Of a DNA stretch of 64,000 bases, positions 13,549 to 25,615 are shown one piece after another. A model generated the notes under the pieces. It was not told the origin of the DNA, did no database searches, and was given only the letters and a program-made list of their open reading frames with translations. Source of the DNA: Viscum album (taxonomy: Eukaryota > Streptophyta > Magnoliopsida > Santalales > Viscaceae); NCBI GenBank assembly GCA_963277665.1, contig OY728147.1, positions 1,258,719,424 to 1,258,783,423 of the forward strand, given 5' to 3'. Every line of letters begins with the position of its first letter. Position 1 is the first letter of the stretch. The position numbers and the translations under genes are program-made.

Positions 13549-16500
13549 ATGAATGCCAATCGTTTGAAAAAAGAGTATGATGTTGGCGAGAAAGAGTTTA
13601 TCAAGTTTGAAAAGTATCATGCATATAACCCTTCTCAAATCATGTGTCTGTGTTTACAATGTTTTTATTCATGAAAAATTATACTAGAGGAGTTAGAAGA
13701 ACACATGATATGTCACAAATAGATCGAAGTTATACATGTTGGAATAAACAAAGGGGAAAAATGAATTTACGTAGTGTCTAGTATTGAACTGCGTTTTATG
13801 GATCATATGATATGATTACAAGTGTGAACAATGAAGAAGACCATATGAAGGATGTGATTCCGGATGTAAATGATGATGAATATCTAATTTAGGAAATGAC
13901 AAGAATAGGTGAAGATGAACTTCATGATTGCCCGAAATTGTTAGAGAAGTTAATGATTTATGAAAAATTTATATTATATGTTGGTTGCACAAAATATACA
14001 GCATTTATAGTCGTACTGAAGCTATATAATTTGAAAGTAAGAAATGAGTGGATTGATGTGAATTTTACGAAACTACTTGCTCTATTGAATGGAATGATCC
14101 CAAGGTACAATGAGATATCGAGCCAAACGCATGATGCCAAACGAATGTAATGCCCGATGGGTATGATCTTTTATAGAATAGACACATTCCCGAATGACTG
14201 TATACTATTTCTTAGGGACCAAAAATCACTTAAATAATTCAAAACGTTCAGTGATTCTCGATAAAAGAAAGATGATTCCAATCCTATGAAAGTCGTAAGG
14301 TACATTTCAATCATTCCAAGGTTTAGACTCTTATATGGAAGTGAGGAGACTACACGATATTTTACATGTCATGTAGATACAAGAATTAAAGATGGGATAG
14401 TACATCACCCGACAAACTCTCCTCAGTGGAAGAGAATTGATAATGAGTATCCTGAATTTGGATTGAGCCAAGAAACATTAGTCTTGCATTATCTATAGAA
14501 GGAGTGAATCCTTTTGGTTATCAAAGCTGTAGTTAAAGTACATGGTCGATTATGTTGGAAAATTATAGCTTATCACCATGGTTATTCATGAAATGAAAAT
14601 ACATCATGTTATCTATGCTTACATCAGGACCAAAACAATTGTGTAATGATATTGATGTTTATTTGGATCCATTGATCAAGGATTTTAAATTATTGTGGGA
14701 TTCAGGTGTTACGTTGTATGATGCTTACAAAAAATGAATATTTCAAAATGAGATCAATGTTGTATGGGACAATAAATGACTATCCTGCATATAGAGATTT
14801 TTCAGGATATAGAATTATAGGAACTCAAAGGTGTCCCATTTTAGAACAAGGTACACTATCAATTAGGTTGAAACATCCATTGAAAAACATATTTCTAGGA
14901 CATCACAGATTTATGCCCCATCGGAATAAGTACTAATCTCGAATGACATCATTCGATTGAATTTTAGAAGAATGTGTAGCACCATCACCATAAAAAAATG
15001 ACCAATTGTTTTAGAAAGTAAGATATGTGGACCCAACATTTGGTAAACTATTTTCAAAAAACCACATGAAAACCGGTTGAAAAAAAGAGCATAGTTTTTC
15101 TTTGAATTTACATACTAGAATTGTTTGTATGTCAGACATTTTCTTGATGTTATCCATATTGACAAAAATGAATGTGATATTGTCATCGATATGTTTCCAA
15201 ATGCACCCAACAAAACAGAGGATGGAATTAAGGCTCAGTTGGAAATGGTTGAGATGGAAATTCAATAAGAGTATTCACTAATTAAGGGTGAAAAATAAAT
15301 ATCTCTTCATCGTGCTACTTACACTCTTTCCAAGAATGAGATAAATAAGTTATTCAACTTCATGAATGATGTAAAGGTTCTATAGGGGTATTTATAAAAT
15401 ATCAAGAACATCGTGTCAATGAGTGATTTAAAGTTAAAGGCTATAAAATCACATTAATTCAAATATTTTATACTAGATCAAATTCTTAAATATTTTGGTT
15501 TCTTTTTTTCAAGAATGTACACCATACATTAATGAGGCTTTGTTTCTACATCAATGCTATATGCAACAAAGTTATAGACTCAGTGACATTGGAAACTCTA
15601 AAAAAATTAATTTCCATCATATTATGTGAATTGGAACTGTTCTTCATGCCAACATTCTTTGATATGATGGTTCATTTTAGGTTCCACTTGGTGAGAGAGA
15701 TTAGACTATGTGGTCATGTACATTATATATGGATGTATCCCATTGAACTGTGTATGAACATTTTGAAAGGGTGTGTCAATAATCAAATTAGTCCATAGGG
15801 TTGTATTGTAGAGTGATATATTGTTGAGGAAGCCATTAAATTCTCTACTGAATACCTATCTGGTGTGGAAAGAATTAACATACTGAAATATAATTACCCT
15901 GGGTAGCTTGAGGGTAAAGAAATTTTGGGAAGAGAGGTTGACACAATCAATATTACAAATGGAGATCTGGCCCACCTTTATATTTTTCACAACAGTTTCA
16001 ATGTTCACCCATATGTTCAAGCCCACAAAGAAATTATTTGGAATGTGAATTCATATAGGTCTGAAAAATTTATATTAGATACACATAATCGATTGTTTAT
16101 TTGATGGTTTTGGGACCATATTTTTTATAAGTCAAATGAAAATCTAGACTCAATTTCATAACAACTTCGATGGCTTGCCAGTGGACCAAGTGTTTATGTA
16201 TTATATTACTATGATTATATATTTAATGTTTATAAATACTATAGTAATGAACATGATAAATATAGTACCATGTACAATAGTGGTGTTACGCCTGTTGCTG
16301 AAGCGATGCATGTTTCCGGTGCTAAGGAAAGAAATCTAGTTTATGTGAATATTTCATAATTTCGAATCATCAAAAAAATATGGGAGTTGGATTATACAAT
16401 ATTAAAAGTGCCAATTTTTTTAATTAAAGCTGGTTGATAATAGGGGTTATATTAAAATAGATGAATTGGGATTTGTGAAATTTTATTTCAGTAAGGAAGG

Positions 16501-16740
16501 GGAGAAAGAGAACAGTTTATAATGGCATCACAGGGAGTATAATTATTTTATGTTCCAAATCCCGCAAACCAAAACAAGTCAGTTGTTCTGTTATCAACCA
16601 AAACAACTGAAGGGTCAGATGAAAATTCAATGGAGGATGACACGTCCATTAGGAATTTTCAATAATTTTGCAATGGTCCTAATATAGATGGTGTTTTTTA
16701 TGCCAGACGAGTCCATAATTAAGGGATTTACATAGATTAT
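13549..16740 (+). pseudogene. CACTA transposase TNP2, broken
   Basis: Remains of the main EnSpm transposase, which binds and cuts the element ends. Traces appear in the order of the family. The N-terminal Transpos_assoc domain starts at 13549 (MNANRLKKEYDVGEKEFIKF) and holds a CLCLQC cysteine pair. The Transposase_21/TNP2 core follows: LLEKLMIYEKFILYVGCTKY near 13935, FPNDCILFLRD near 14190, KVVRYISIIPRF at 14289, NDIDVYLDPLIKDFKLLW near 14648, INDYPAYRDFSGY near 14770 and FLGHHRFMPH near 14890. Next come IHIDKNECDIVID near 15150, FFMPTFFDMMVHFRFHLVRE and the WMYPIELCMNILKG stretch near 15640-15765, then LDYTILKVP near 16390 and FIMASQG near 16518. At least three reading frames are used and many stops occur, so it is inactive. 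The start is placed at 13549 because an in-frame stop lies just upstream and the family's N-terminus begins near here. Confidence 0.9.
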
Positions 16741-16890
16741 TGCGGGTTAAAATATCTTCATCCTTTAAAAAACGAGTTTCAATAATCCGTTTGTTTTTTA
16801 TTGTAATATAATTTTTTCCCCTTAAGTTATTATTTGTTTCATGATGTTTTTATGTAATTTAAATTAAATGTTAAACCACTTCAACAGATA

Positions 16891-18775
16891 ATGAATTCTG
16901 CACCTGCTAATGCACCTAATCCCAAGGCACAACAGGTCTCTCCACCTGCTGTTGATGGTCCTAGTGTAGAGGAAAAGCAGGATTCTCAAACTATTGCTTC
17001 TGGTCCCAGTGCTGAGGTACAACATGTTTCTCAACCAAATTTTGTTGGTCCAGTGCCGATACTAGCACTCCAGAGGAACATAATGATGATGCTGAAATTG
17101 AGGAAATGGTATTCAATGAAACCATATAGGTGAAAAAGACAGGTGCACCATAGTTTTACATTGTTTTCCAAAATCTTTAACAAAAAAATAAAAAGGCTTT
17201 AGATTTTAGGTGGGATGGAATAAGAGAGGTGATCATATTAAACCCAACAAAGCCTTGTTTCATAGCTATATTGGAATCCTCACTCAGCCAATCATGACAA
17301 TTAATGTACGATCGTGGATCCATGTTGTCACCGGGCTTAAGATACTGATGTGGGAAGAGATTATGATAACATTATCATATCATTTCTTTAATTTATTAAA
17401 ATAAAATAAAATACTAAAACATTAACTTACTCACTATCATCCCTTGCAGAGTGCATTAATTGTAAATGCATTGCATAAGGAATTTGTATTAAGAGTTGTA
17501 GAAAGGATTCAAAGAGTCTTTTTCACAATATTAAATAAATATAATCTTAATGATGCTGAAGGGAAAATCAAGCCGCACCCACCTCCTCTTTATGCACACA
17601 TGATATCCCAAGGAGTGTGGGATGTGTTTAGCAGTCGTCGTGTGGAGTAGACTTTTCAGGTACATTGTGTCTGGTAATACGTTTTTGTACATTTATTATA
17701 TTCATCACTTTGATTGACAATTTGTTATTTTTGAAACAGAAATTGTGTGTCAAAAATAAGGAATGGGAAACAAAACCAGTATATTCCTACCGTAAACTTA
17801 AGATAGGATACTCTTAACTTGAGAAAAAATTGGTATTTATTTTAATTATACTATAATACATTTATGTGGCATAAAACAACACCATAACCATGTTCATCTA
17901 TTTATATGCAGATTGATGAATCAAAATAGAAAGTCACTTTCATCTCATGCCATGTGTTATAGGAGGAGGCTTGTGTAAATAAAGGGGGGATACTGACAGA
18001 TGAGAATACACAAAATGTGTAGGAAATATGTGTAAGTATTAAATAATATAATTGGTTCTTCATTAAATCTCCATTACATAACAATGATTACTTATTTTCT
18101 TATATTTTGTATCTGACATAGTTATAGGAATAAAAAACACCAACATCAGATGCAGACATACTTTCAACAGACCTGAAGAAGCTAGAACAGTATGGTCATG
18201 TCAAAGGTTTGGGTTTGGGGGTGACACCCCGAAAATATTTTCAGAACGAAAACAAGTAGAGGATCAAACTGAGAAAATGAAAAATATGAGATAAAAATTA
18301 GTTATGTTTCAAACTAATTACAAAACCAGAGAATGTTTGTATAATGTTTAATGGGGGAGGCAAAGATAATAATCAACTCAAGAAAAACCCATGTGTGAAG
18401 ATCCCACCCCACACCCATGAGTTTTGAGGAGAGTCATTCCGCTAAAAATAGGACTTATGTGAGGTAATAAATGTTAAAATAATTGTTTCTGTGAAATTTA
18501 AATCACATAGACGCGAATACCTTTCTTGTAATGATATTGTAAGGGGTGAAAATGACTATGATTTATAACTATCAACTCCCACCCAAAGCCTTATAGAGAG
18601 GGATACAGTGTTCAATATGAAAAACAACATGTTACACAACAGACAACTTCCAATAGGTCATGTTAGAGTGTCAATTAATGTAGTTCATGAGCTGAGCGCC
18701 AAGCTACCTGTTCCATATTACGATGATGACATTCATTAAGTTGAATAGGTTGTTGGAACATTCATTCCATGATCG
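16891..18775 (+). pseudogene. CACTA TNP1-like protein (Transposase_24 type), broken
   Basis: The second CACTA gene, about 150 bp after TNP2 on the same strand. A low-complexity Pro/Ser/Val-rich N-terminus starts at 16891. Family-like blocks follow: RGDHIKPNKALFHSYIGIL near 17222, KEFVLRVVERIQRVFF near 17476, HPPPLYAHMISQGVWDVF near 17577, KPVYSYRKLKIGYS near 17774, EEACVNKGGILTDENTQNV near 17962, GHVKGLGLGVTPRKYF near 18196, and a C-terminal block GHVRVSINVVHELSAKLPVP near 18658 ending in VGTFIP. TNP1-type proteins bind the subterminal repeats. The blocks lie in different frames with stops and probable intron gaps between them. Confidence 0.75.
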
Positions 18776-19514
18776 TAATTTTTCTGTAAAAACATATCAA
18801 CAAAAGGGTATTAATTTTCAATTTATTTTCCAATTTAAAAATTAAACATTTATTAAAAAAAAGGTCTGATCCGATGAATGTTATTACAGAAAGGAAAATG
18901 GAAGGGGGAAACAAAATATTAGCTCAAAACTATTTCAATGATCAACCAACCGATCGAAACAATCTACAGAGAGCACATTCAACCCTCCCATTCTATATCC
19001 ACATTTAATATCATTGTAGGATCATGTAAATAAAAAGTTTATAGATGGAAATACTCACACATATGATTTTCAAAAAAAAAATATGTATGGAGGGAAAAAA
19101 TTAGATTACATTAGTGCGAACAAATGTAAATGAAATCATCAAGTATGAATGGATAGGAACCTACATTGTAAAAGTATATATGAGGTCAGTTTTAATGATT
19201 TTATTTTACAAAATCTTCTATACTGTGAAACTTTTGAAAAAATACATTTCATATTTTTTGCAGACATATATGTGAAAAAAAATTGAAGGGATTTCCCCAT
19301 GAACATAAAATTGGACATGTTAGTCCTCACAACACCTCTTCCAAAGAAGAAATAAATTATAATAAAGATGGTGAAATAATGTCATCCCTGCTCAAATCGT
19401 TTGAAAAATATTTAGGGATGATAGACCTTTTTAATACCAATGATACAGGGGTAAAACACTTGAATTTAATCATATCAACTATATTTTAATTTCATTCATT
19501 GCTTATTCCTTTTT
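18776..19514 (+). other. Poorly resolved stretch before the Ulp1-like gene
   Basis: Non-coding or too decayed to read. An open frame at 19283-19489 could belong to the N-terminal part of the Ulp1-like gene, but I see no diagnostic motif in it. Confidence 0.3.
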
Positions 19515-20152
19515 GTGTTTTTAGGCATAATTTTATACTCATTACAGTCAATTTGGATACTCTAAATATTTACCTTTTAGATTCAATACAAGGATATCCC
19601 ACAAAACAACCATGCATGATGGAATTTTCAATTTTTAATAAACTAGATCCCAAATATTATAACTAAAAGTCTAGTTATATAATTTATATTTTGTTTTAAT
19701 GAGGATATTGTTATGATAGGGTGGTGAGTCAATATAGTCTACTTCTTGGAATGAATCAAGGGCCGATGGACAAGAACATCGACGAGATCTACAACTAGAC
19801 AAGTATTATGGTATATATAATAAGATATCATTATCCAAACACATATCAAAACAAATTACTTATTTTTATTGATTTTCCTGCAGCGTCCAAAACAAACAAG
19901 CTGATAGGAATATGGTTATTGTGTTAGTATATTTATTTAATAGATCATATTTCATCAACAAACTAGCATCCCTAAGGATATATTTTCAAAAATAATATCT
20001 TGATCATTTAGAATATATATTAATCCTTTTTATTTGTATTTTTTCATTACGACCATGACTATTTCAAAAACGCATATTTACAAGTTGAAATTGATGTGTT
20101 TAGAAACGACTGGGAAGCATACCTGATGGAAGATTGTACAAAAATAGTCTGA
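19515..20152 (+). pseudogene. Ulp1-like (C48) cysteine protease remnant of CACTA element
   Basis: Many plant CACTA elements carry a Ulp1/SUMO-protease-like domain. Here the block around the catalytic histidine and aspartate region reads HNFILITVNLDTLNIYLLDS near 19527. The block that normally holds the catalytic cysteine reads QRPKQTS, two stop codons, then EYGYCVSIFI near 19882-19940. The family usually has ECGYYVM there, so the catalytic cysteine position is tyrosine. The C-terminus (VEIDVFRNDWEAYLMEDC) ends at a TGA at 20150-20152. The copy is therefore inactive by both stops and active-site change. The domain assignment is by motif reading, not by search. Confidence 0.65.
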
Positions 20153-20479
20153 AGGTGAATTCCTACTACTTAAGTTATCCTTATATGATAATAGATATCT
20201 CCATTTTTACACATATTGAGCATATGTGACCAACCTTTCTTATTTTTCATATCTTTATGTTCTAAAGAATGGTTTTAGTAATTATTTTTCTTTCTTGTAA
20301 AAAATTACTTAATGAGAGAATCTTATAAACTAGTTCTTTATGTTTCCAAGTTTCCAAAAGCAGTAGACCTAAAATATTATTTCATGAATTATTTATATTA
20401 TGTATTTTGGTCATTTATGCTACTGTTTCTACTAATTTAGTGTGTTGTAAGAATATTGGTTGTGCATCACACACAAATT

Positions 20480-20822
20480 TAATAACAAAACTAAGGATTC
20501 TTCAATGTTGTTTGTTAACTACCTCTTAGCATAGCATCTCATCTGAACTTTCGATCTATCTTCCCCGTGATTCTCTCATCTGACACCATCTATATGATAT
20601 CATCATTCATCCTACACTTTTCATTCTATTATCGCACCCATTTACCTAGTAAATGGGTGTAGGAAGATAAGTAAAAGTGAAGGCTGAACGATGATATCAT
20701 TGAGATGGTGTGGGATGATAGTATCACAGGGACGTTGAATCAGAAGTTCATATCAGATGTTATGCTAAGCAGTAGTTAACCAAAAGTTTTGAAGTGCACA
20801 AAGAATCATTAGTTTTGTTATT
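20480..20822. repeat. 343-bp imperfect palindrome (MITE-like hairpin)
   Basis: The left arm starts taataacaaaactaaggatt (20480) and the right arm ends in aatcattagttttgttatta (20822); they pair along most of their length. The centre is a perfect 10-bp stem, cacccattta / taaatgggtg, around cctag at 20645-20649. No coding content. It may be a small inverted-repeat transposon (MITE) or a hairpin-RNA source. No clear target duplication can be decided. Confidence 0.75.
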
Positions 20823-21162
20823 AGCTTAAATCTGGATCAAAGAAACCCCTTGGAAAAATGTAAAGGCATTGTTATGATATATAGTCTCTATTATAAATAT
20901 AAATAATATAATGAAACTTTGATTTGATTTTCATTATTACTTGCTGTGTTTGTTTATTTTAGAATATTTCTATCCATGTGACATGCGTTTTCAAGAAGAG
21001 CAATGATGATGTGTCTACTTAATCATAGAGGTAATCTTGACTTTTGCCCAGTAAAATCATTTTCCATATAATTAATGCATTGTCTCATATTTATAATTAA
21101 TTTATTTCCATTATGAATGGAATATTAATCTTATAATATGTGATATAAAAGTATGAAATGAT
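20823..21162 (+). other. CACTA sequence, no gene seen
   Basis: AT-rich sequence up to the copia insertion site. Positions 21158-21162 (atgat) pair with 42627-42631 (atgtt) as the probable target duplication. Confidence 0.5.
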
Positions 21163-21513
21163 TTTAGGTTTCCAGGCGCAGCGGAAGCGCGTTGGTGGGT
21201 TTTTCAAACGTTAATTTCAGCGTTAACAACGATCAATCCGAGATCTGTCACGATTTAAAATGATGGATCTTCAGAATAGAAAAAATAACGAACTACAAAA
21301 GAGGGATACTTAGAACCATAGAGATACGAACATCGTATATTGGTTATAATTAATTTAATTTATTGACAAGAATTACCTTGATAGAATTATTTCTTTATTG
21401 ACGTCTCTAGTCATGATCTGGTGTGATCCATCATTGCATTGTAGAATCCAAGTGTAGGATTCTTCTAGTGGTGATCCACACGTGCTCCACATATCTTTGG
21501 ATTTCACCGAAGG
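21163..21513 (-). mobile_element. Copia 3' LTR, distal part
   Basis: Matches 40650-41003 of the other copia LTR, including gcggaagcgcgttggtgggt and atcaatccgagatc. The terminal TG appears as TT at 21163. The match stops at caccgaagg, where the gag-only element was inserted. Confidence 0.9.
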
Positions 21514-22785
21514 TGTCACGACCCGACCCTACCTGAGCTCGAACAGCAACTACCCCAAGCCCGCCTCCATTGGCCAAGGGCTGGCGACCAACAACGAAAG
21601 CACAATAACTCGGGAAGGCCTTTGCCTAAGTACCTATACACACACGCAACACACTCAATGAAACAATGCCGAGTAATAAAAGAAAACAAAGTACCAATAG
21701 TTATAAATAAACCACAATGTGCATCGACCTCTAAATGTACAAAGAAAGTGCTGAGGTAAACTGAAAAAAAGGGGTAAACACGCACCCAACCAGAAAAGTG
21801 CCATAACCTGGCAATAGGTGAACAAAAGAAAAACAGCTGGAAGGGTCCCCCACCTGGATCCCGACTCTGACCACCGCACGCGGTCCAAGCTCCCAAGCTC
21901 CTCTGAAGTCACGCTCCACCTGTCCATCGTCTGCAAGGGCACACCAAGTGCGGGCAAAGCCCAAGCAGGGGTGAGTATATAAATACTCAATAGGATACCC
22001 CGAAAGCTCGAGGGAGCAACAAAGTTGGTGCCGAAGGGTGAGGAGTAGATCGAACAGGAAAAGTAAATGAGTAAAAACGAGATTGTAGTGAAGAGTATAG
22101 TAAAGAGTCCAGCTCAACCCAACAAGAGAGAGGAGATAGACTCATCTAGACACAAGGAGCATGAAATGGTGTGAAGCTGATCTTCTCATCAAGTCTTATC
22201 TACCTATTTCAGGAGAGTAGACTCTTCCAACCACGAGAAGCTAGACACAGAAAACACGTGTCATACCCCACGCGTCTTCGCCTCTCCTACAAGGAGAGTA
22301 ACCAAAACCTGGGAAAATGGGTACTAAAAACAAGGTATATACAATTACATATGCTCAATAAGAATCCCGAACAAGGTCGTAAGGGGTTCTCCATCTCATA
22401 GCTCAACCCAACAGAGTGAGTCGCCAATAGTCCTAGAAGTAACCACCACCGATGCCCAGCATCCCGCACGTCTTCACTGAACTATAGGTTAAGGGGATCA
22501 AACCACCGCACCTCGACACTATGCGCTTTAGGCAGCACTGACTCGCCTGCACGGTTTTATGTCACGTCCCAAGGAGGCATTTCGGTGGAAGAAATTTCCC
22601 ATCGTACTTGAAAGTTTTGGGTTAATTCACCCCACACCTCGTCACTGTCGTACATTCGAGAGGTCAGCTCAAAGTCAAAGCATTCACATCAATGACCCAT
22701 ACAAACAACGATCCTTCTTTGATAGTCATGGAGTAAAGCCACAGAATAGCCTGGTATAAAGGACTGAGTCTGGAATGTCAACGGG

Positions 22786-23345
22786 TAACCCACCACCCAG
22801 CCCTGCTGGAGGGTAATTCATAATATGATATCGGGTGACCCACTGCCCAGCCCTGCTGGAGGGTAAACCTAATAAGATATCAGGTGACCCACTGCCCAGC
22901 CCTACAGGAGGGTAAACCCTAATACATCATCAGGCAACCCACTACCCAGCCCTGCTGGAGGGTAAACCTAGAATAAGTCGTCAGGTGACCCACTGCCTAG
23001 ACCTGTTGGAGGGTAGACCTAGAAGGAGTCGACGTGTGACCCACTACCCAGACATGCTAGAGGGTAAACCTGGAACAAGTCGACAGGCGACCCACTGCCC
23101 AGCCGTGCTGGAGGGTAGACCAGAAACAAGACGACGAACGACCCACTGCCCAGCCCTACTGGAGGGTAGACCCTCAAGAGTCGTCGGGTGACCCACTGCC
23201 TAGTCTCTCCTAGAGGGTGAACACTGAGAAGTCCATAAGCAACCCACTTCCCAGCCCTTCTGGAGGGTAAACCCGAAGAACTCGATGAGTAACCCACTGC
23301 CCATCCCCGCTGGAGGGTAAACCCAGAACAGCTCTGGCCATCACT
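22786..23345. repeat. 51-bp minisatellite in LTR (copy 1)
   Basis: Eleven units plus a degenerate twelfth, spaced 49-51 bp, with the core gtgacccactgcccagccct followed by gctggagggtaaacc. Unit starts are about 22786, 22836, 22885, 22935, 22986, 23037, 23088, 23139, 23189, 23240 and 23290. Most spacings are 50-51 bp, which leaves 17-residue periodic open frames on both strands. Confidence 0.9.
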
Positions 23346-23894
23346 ACTGGATGGTACAACACTGGCCAATCGAACATGGAGTGGGTATCGCGCAACCATC
23401 CATCTCCGGAACAAAACCAGGGGAAACCACTCAACCCTGCTGATCTAAACCATCGTGAACAGGAGGACCCTCTATATCGCGAGAGGTAAAAGGTACGCAA
23501 ATCAAAACACGACACCCACATGGGGCCCAAACAACGTGTGGCCCCAAGCCAACTCCAACCAAGCACACAAACGTTCTCAGGTAAAAACAATCACATGTAC
23601 CTCCAAGCATTCTCGTATACTCCCAGAGTATACCACGTTCCATCCCAAAGGCCATCATGAACACTGTTCCCAACGTCAACGCGAAGGCATAAGGTAACTT
23701 CGCCAAATTGCCACCTCATAGGCCCAAGCACGACCAACCACATCTCATTAAGCATTTACTCCACTTACATGGGAGTGCACGCGATCACACGCCAAAGGTC
23801 CACTACAAACACGATAGAAGAACCTCCACCAGGGCACCTTTAATATTTCCACATTAAATAAGATCATGAAAGAGGATCCACTCACCGGAATAGT

Positions 23895-24363
23895 TTACAC
23901 CGTTGTAATAAACACAGAATAACATGCGAGATAGACTACTTACTCGCCTGAAATGGATATTCGACGGAAAACACTTCAACACCGCCTCACGCCCGAACGA
24001 CGTCTCGTGATCCCGAGCCCCAGCCCCGAAAACAGTAGGGCGCATCACACCATTGTGATCCCATCAGGAAAAACATCAAAAAGACTACTTACTTGACCAC
24101 AACAGATATCCGGAGAAAAAGATGCTTTCCGGTGCACTGTACACGAGCGTACCTTCGTGGGACCTGCATCCCGGTCCCGAAACACAATGAACGGATCGCA
24201 TCGTTGCGATCCTCTCAAAAAAGTACACGAAATGGACAATTCAAATGTCCAAAAAGGTCACCCGGTGATAGAGATGGAAAATCACCGAAAACACCCAAAT
24301 GGCCCCCGTAAGGCCCGCACCATCGTGACGAATTAGAGAGGGTGGATTGCACCATTGCAATCC
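23895..24363. repeat. Hairpin modules, about 150-bp period (copy 1)
   Basis: Four imperfect modules about 150 bp apart, each with an inverted repeat around a 4-base loop. The stems are TTACA/TGTAA at 23895, ATCACA/TGTGAT at 24044, GGATCGCA/TGCGATCC at 24193 and GGATTGCA/TGCAATCC at 24344. Stem bases change in pairs from module to module. Flanking module text (gactacttactc, gatatccg, gggacctgcatcccgg) also recurs. Confidence 0.75.
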
Positions 24364-24779
24364 TCTCGAAAAAGCATCCAGAATCAACTGTTCGTATGCC
24401 CTGAACGGGCGCCCGACAAGAAAGTTGTTAAACGCTGCTCGCAGCTCAAAAGACGGGTCATTGGGCCCACACCTCAACGCTAGCTTCAATGCCTGAAACC
24501 ACCCTGGAAACCTCCGCATCGGTGCTGGGGATCCAACAACACTGACGGCGCTCAAAATGGACGTTGTACGCGGCTGCGCCATCCAAAAAAAGATCCCCTG
24601 AAGAAAACGTCACTTCACTTAAAGACGTGTCGCGCCTCCAAGGCCCCTCATTTGGGGAATTAAAAATTACCAAAACCATCTCAAAAAGTCCGCCTCGACT
24701 TCAGGTCCGCGCCTCCACAGACGGCGCGCAAATCGGACGCTCGTAGCTCAAAATATGGGCGTCCAAAATATTTAAGGGG

Positions 24780-25240
24780 GACTACCCCTAGGCCGGACTG
24801 GCTAGGTCCGGCCGGTCCGCCCCGCTCGGGCTGGCCGGCGGAACCGCCGCCCGCCCGCTGGGCCCAGCCTAGCTGAACCCGCGGGCCGCCATACCGTGGC
24901 CTGCCACCTCCCGTGATGCTCGCGCGCCTGTGCAGCATCCTCCACCGACCGGCCAGCTGGTCGGTCGCGTCCACATGGAGACCCGCCTTCGGCGGGTCCC
25001 GGTCTCCCCGCGTGATCGCATTGCGACCCCGGTCGTGCCTTGCCAACGCTCTCGGCCAGTGCCCTCGGTCGGTCCATCTATGACACCCTGCACAGCCGCG
25101 CTGAGAGCCGCCGCTGCCTGCCGCCCTGTCGAGGGACCCCCACTGATGGAACCACCGCACGCCGTCGTCCGGCTCACCGTGTCGCCGGCTGGGATGGCCA
25201 GCCACCGCACCTACCCGCCGGAAACACCCAGATCCCACTG
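24780..25240. other. GC-rich island in LTR (copy 1)
   Basis: About 460 bp strongly rich in C and G (for example ggtccggccggtccgccccg), unlike all other sequence in the window. It opens long overlapping frames on both strands. I cannot match it to any protein. Confidence 0.5.
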
Positions 25241-25606
25241 GAACACCTATAGAACGCCTCCAAAAACCCGCAATATTTGGCGAATGATTTCGGGTTCCTC
25301 ATGACTCCAAAACCGAAACTGAAAGATGCGTCGGATAGCTCATAATTTCTACTACGCGACTAGGGGCTTTTCTCGAAGATCAACCAGCAATTCGACGATG
25401 CAAAATTAGGACGAACATGGTGAGGGAAATAAAACGAAACAAAAATGACGCCTACCTTGTGGGACTAAGCCTGTCGCTTCGCGACTATCCGCCGGAGTTG
25501 TCGCACCTCGCCGGAGCTGCCTCGCCGGAGTGGAGGAGGAGAGTGAGCGATGCCGCCAGCTGATGTCCAGGTGAGGAAGAAGAAGTGGGAGGGGGTGAGT
25601 TATGTG

Positions 25607-25615
25607 TTTAAATAG
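25607..25615 (-). promoter_or_regulatory. TATA-like site of gag-only element
   Basis: Read on the minus strand, CTATTTAAACACA lies about 640 bp into the LTR. The other LTR copy has the related CTACTTATACAC near 32303-32314. If this is the promoter, the minisatellite and hairpin modules lie in the transcribed leader. Confidence 0.35.

Noticed and set aside
21516..22117. Overlapping minus-strand frames of 111-128 codons, with a 188-codon version at 28249-28815
   Set aside because: They are in LTR sequence downstream of the probable promoter, differ in frame between copies, and show no known domain. Kept as LTR sequence only.
22786..23345. Regular repeats that might suggest a CRISPR array
   Set aside because: The whole 51-bp unit is repeated, with no unique spacers, inside a plant LTR. 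It is a minisatellite.
24681..25304. Overlapping 100-185-codon frames on both strands, repeated at 31380-32108 with up to 231 codons
   Set aside because: They lie in a GC-rich part of an LTR where stop codons are rare on all frames, have no family motif, and their starts and ends differ between the two copies.
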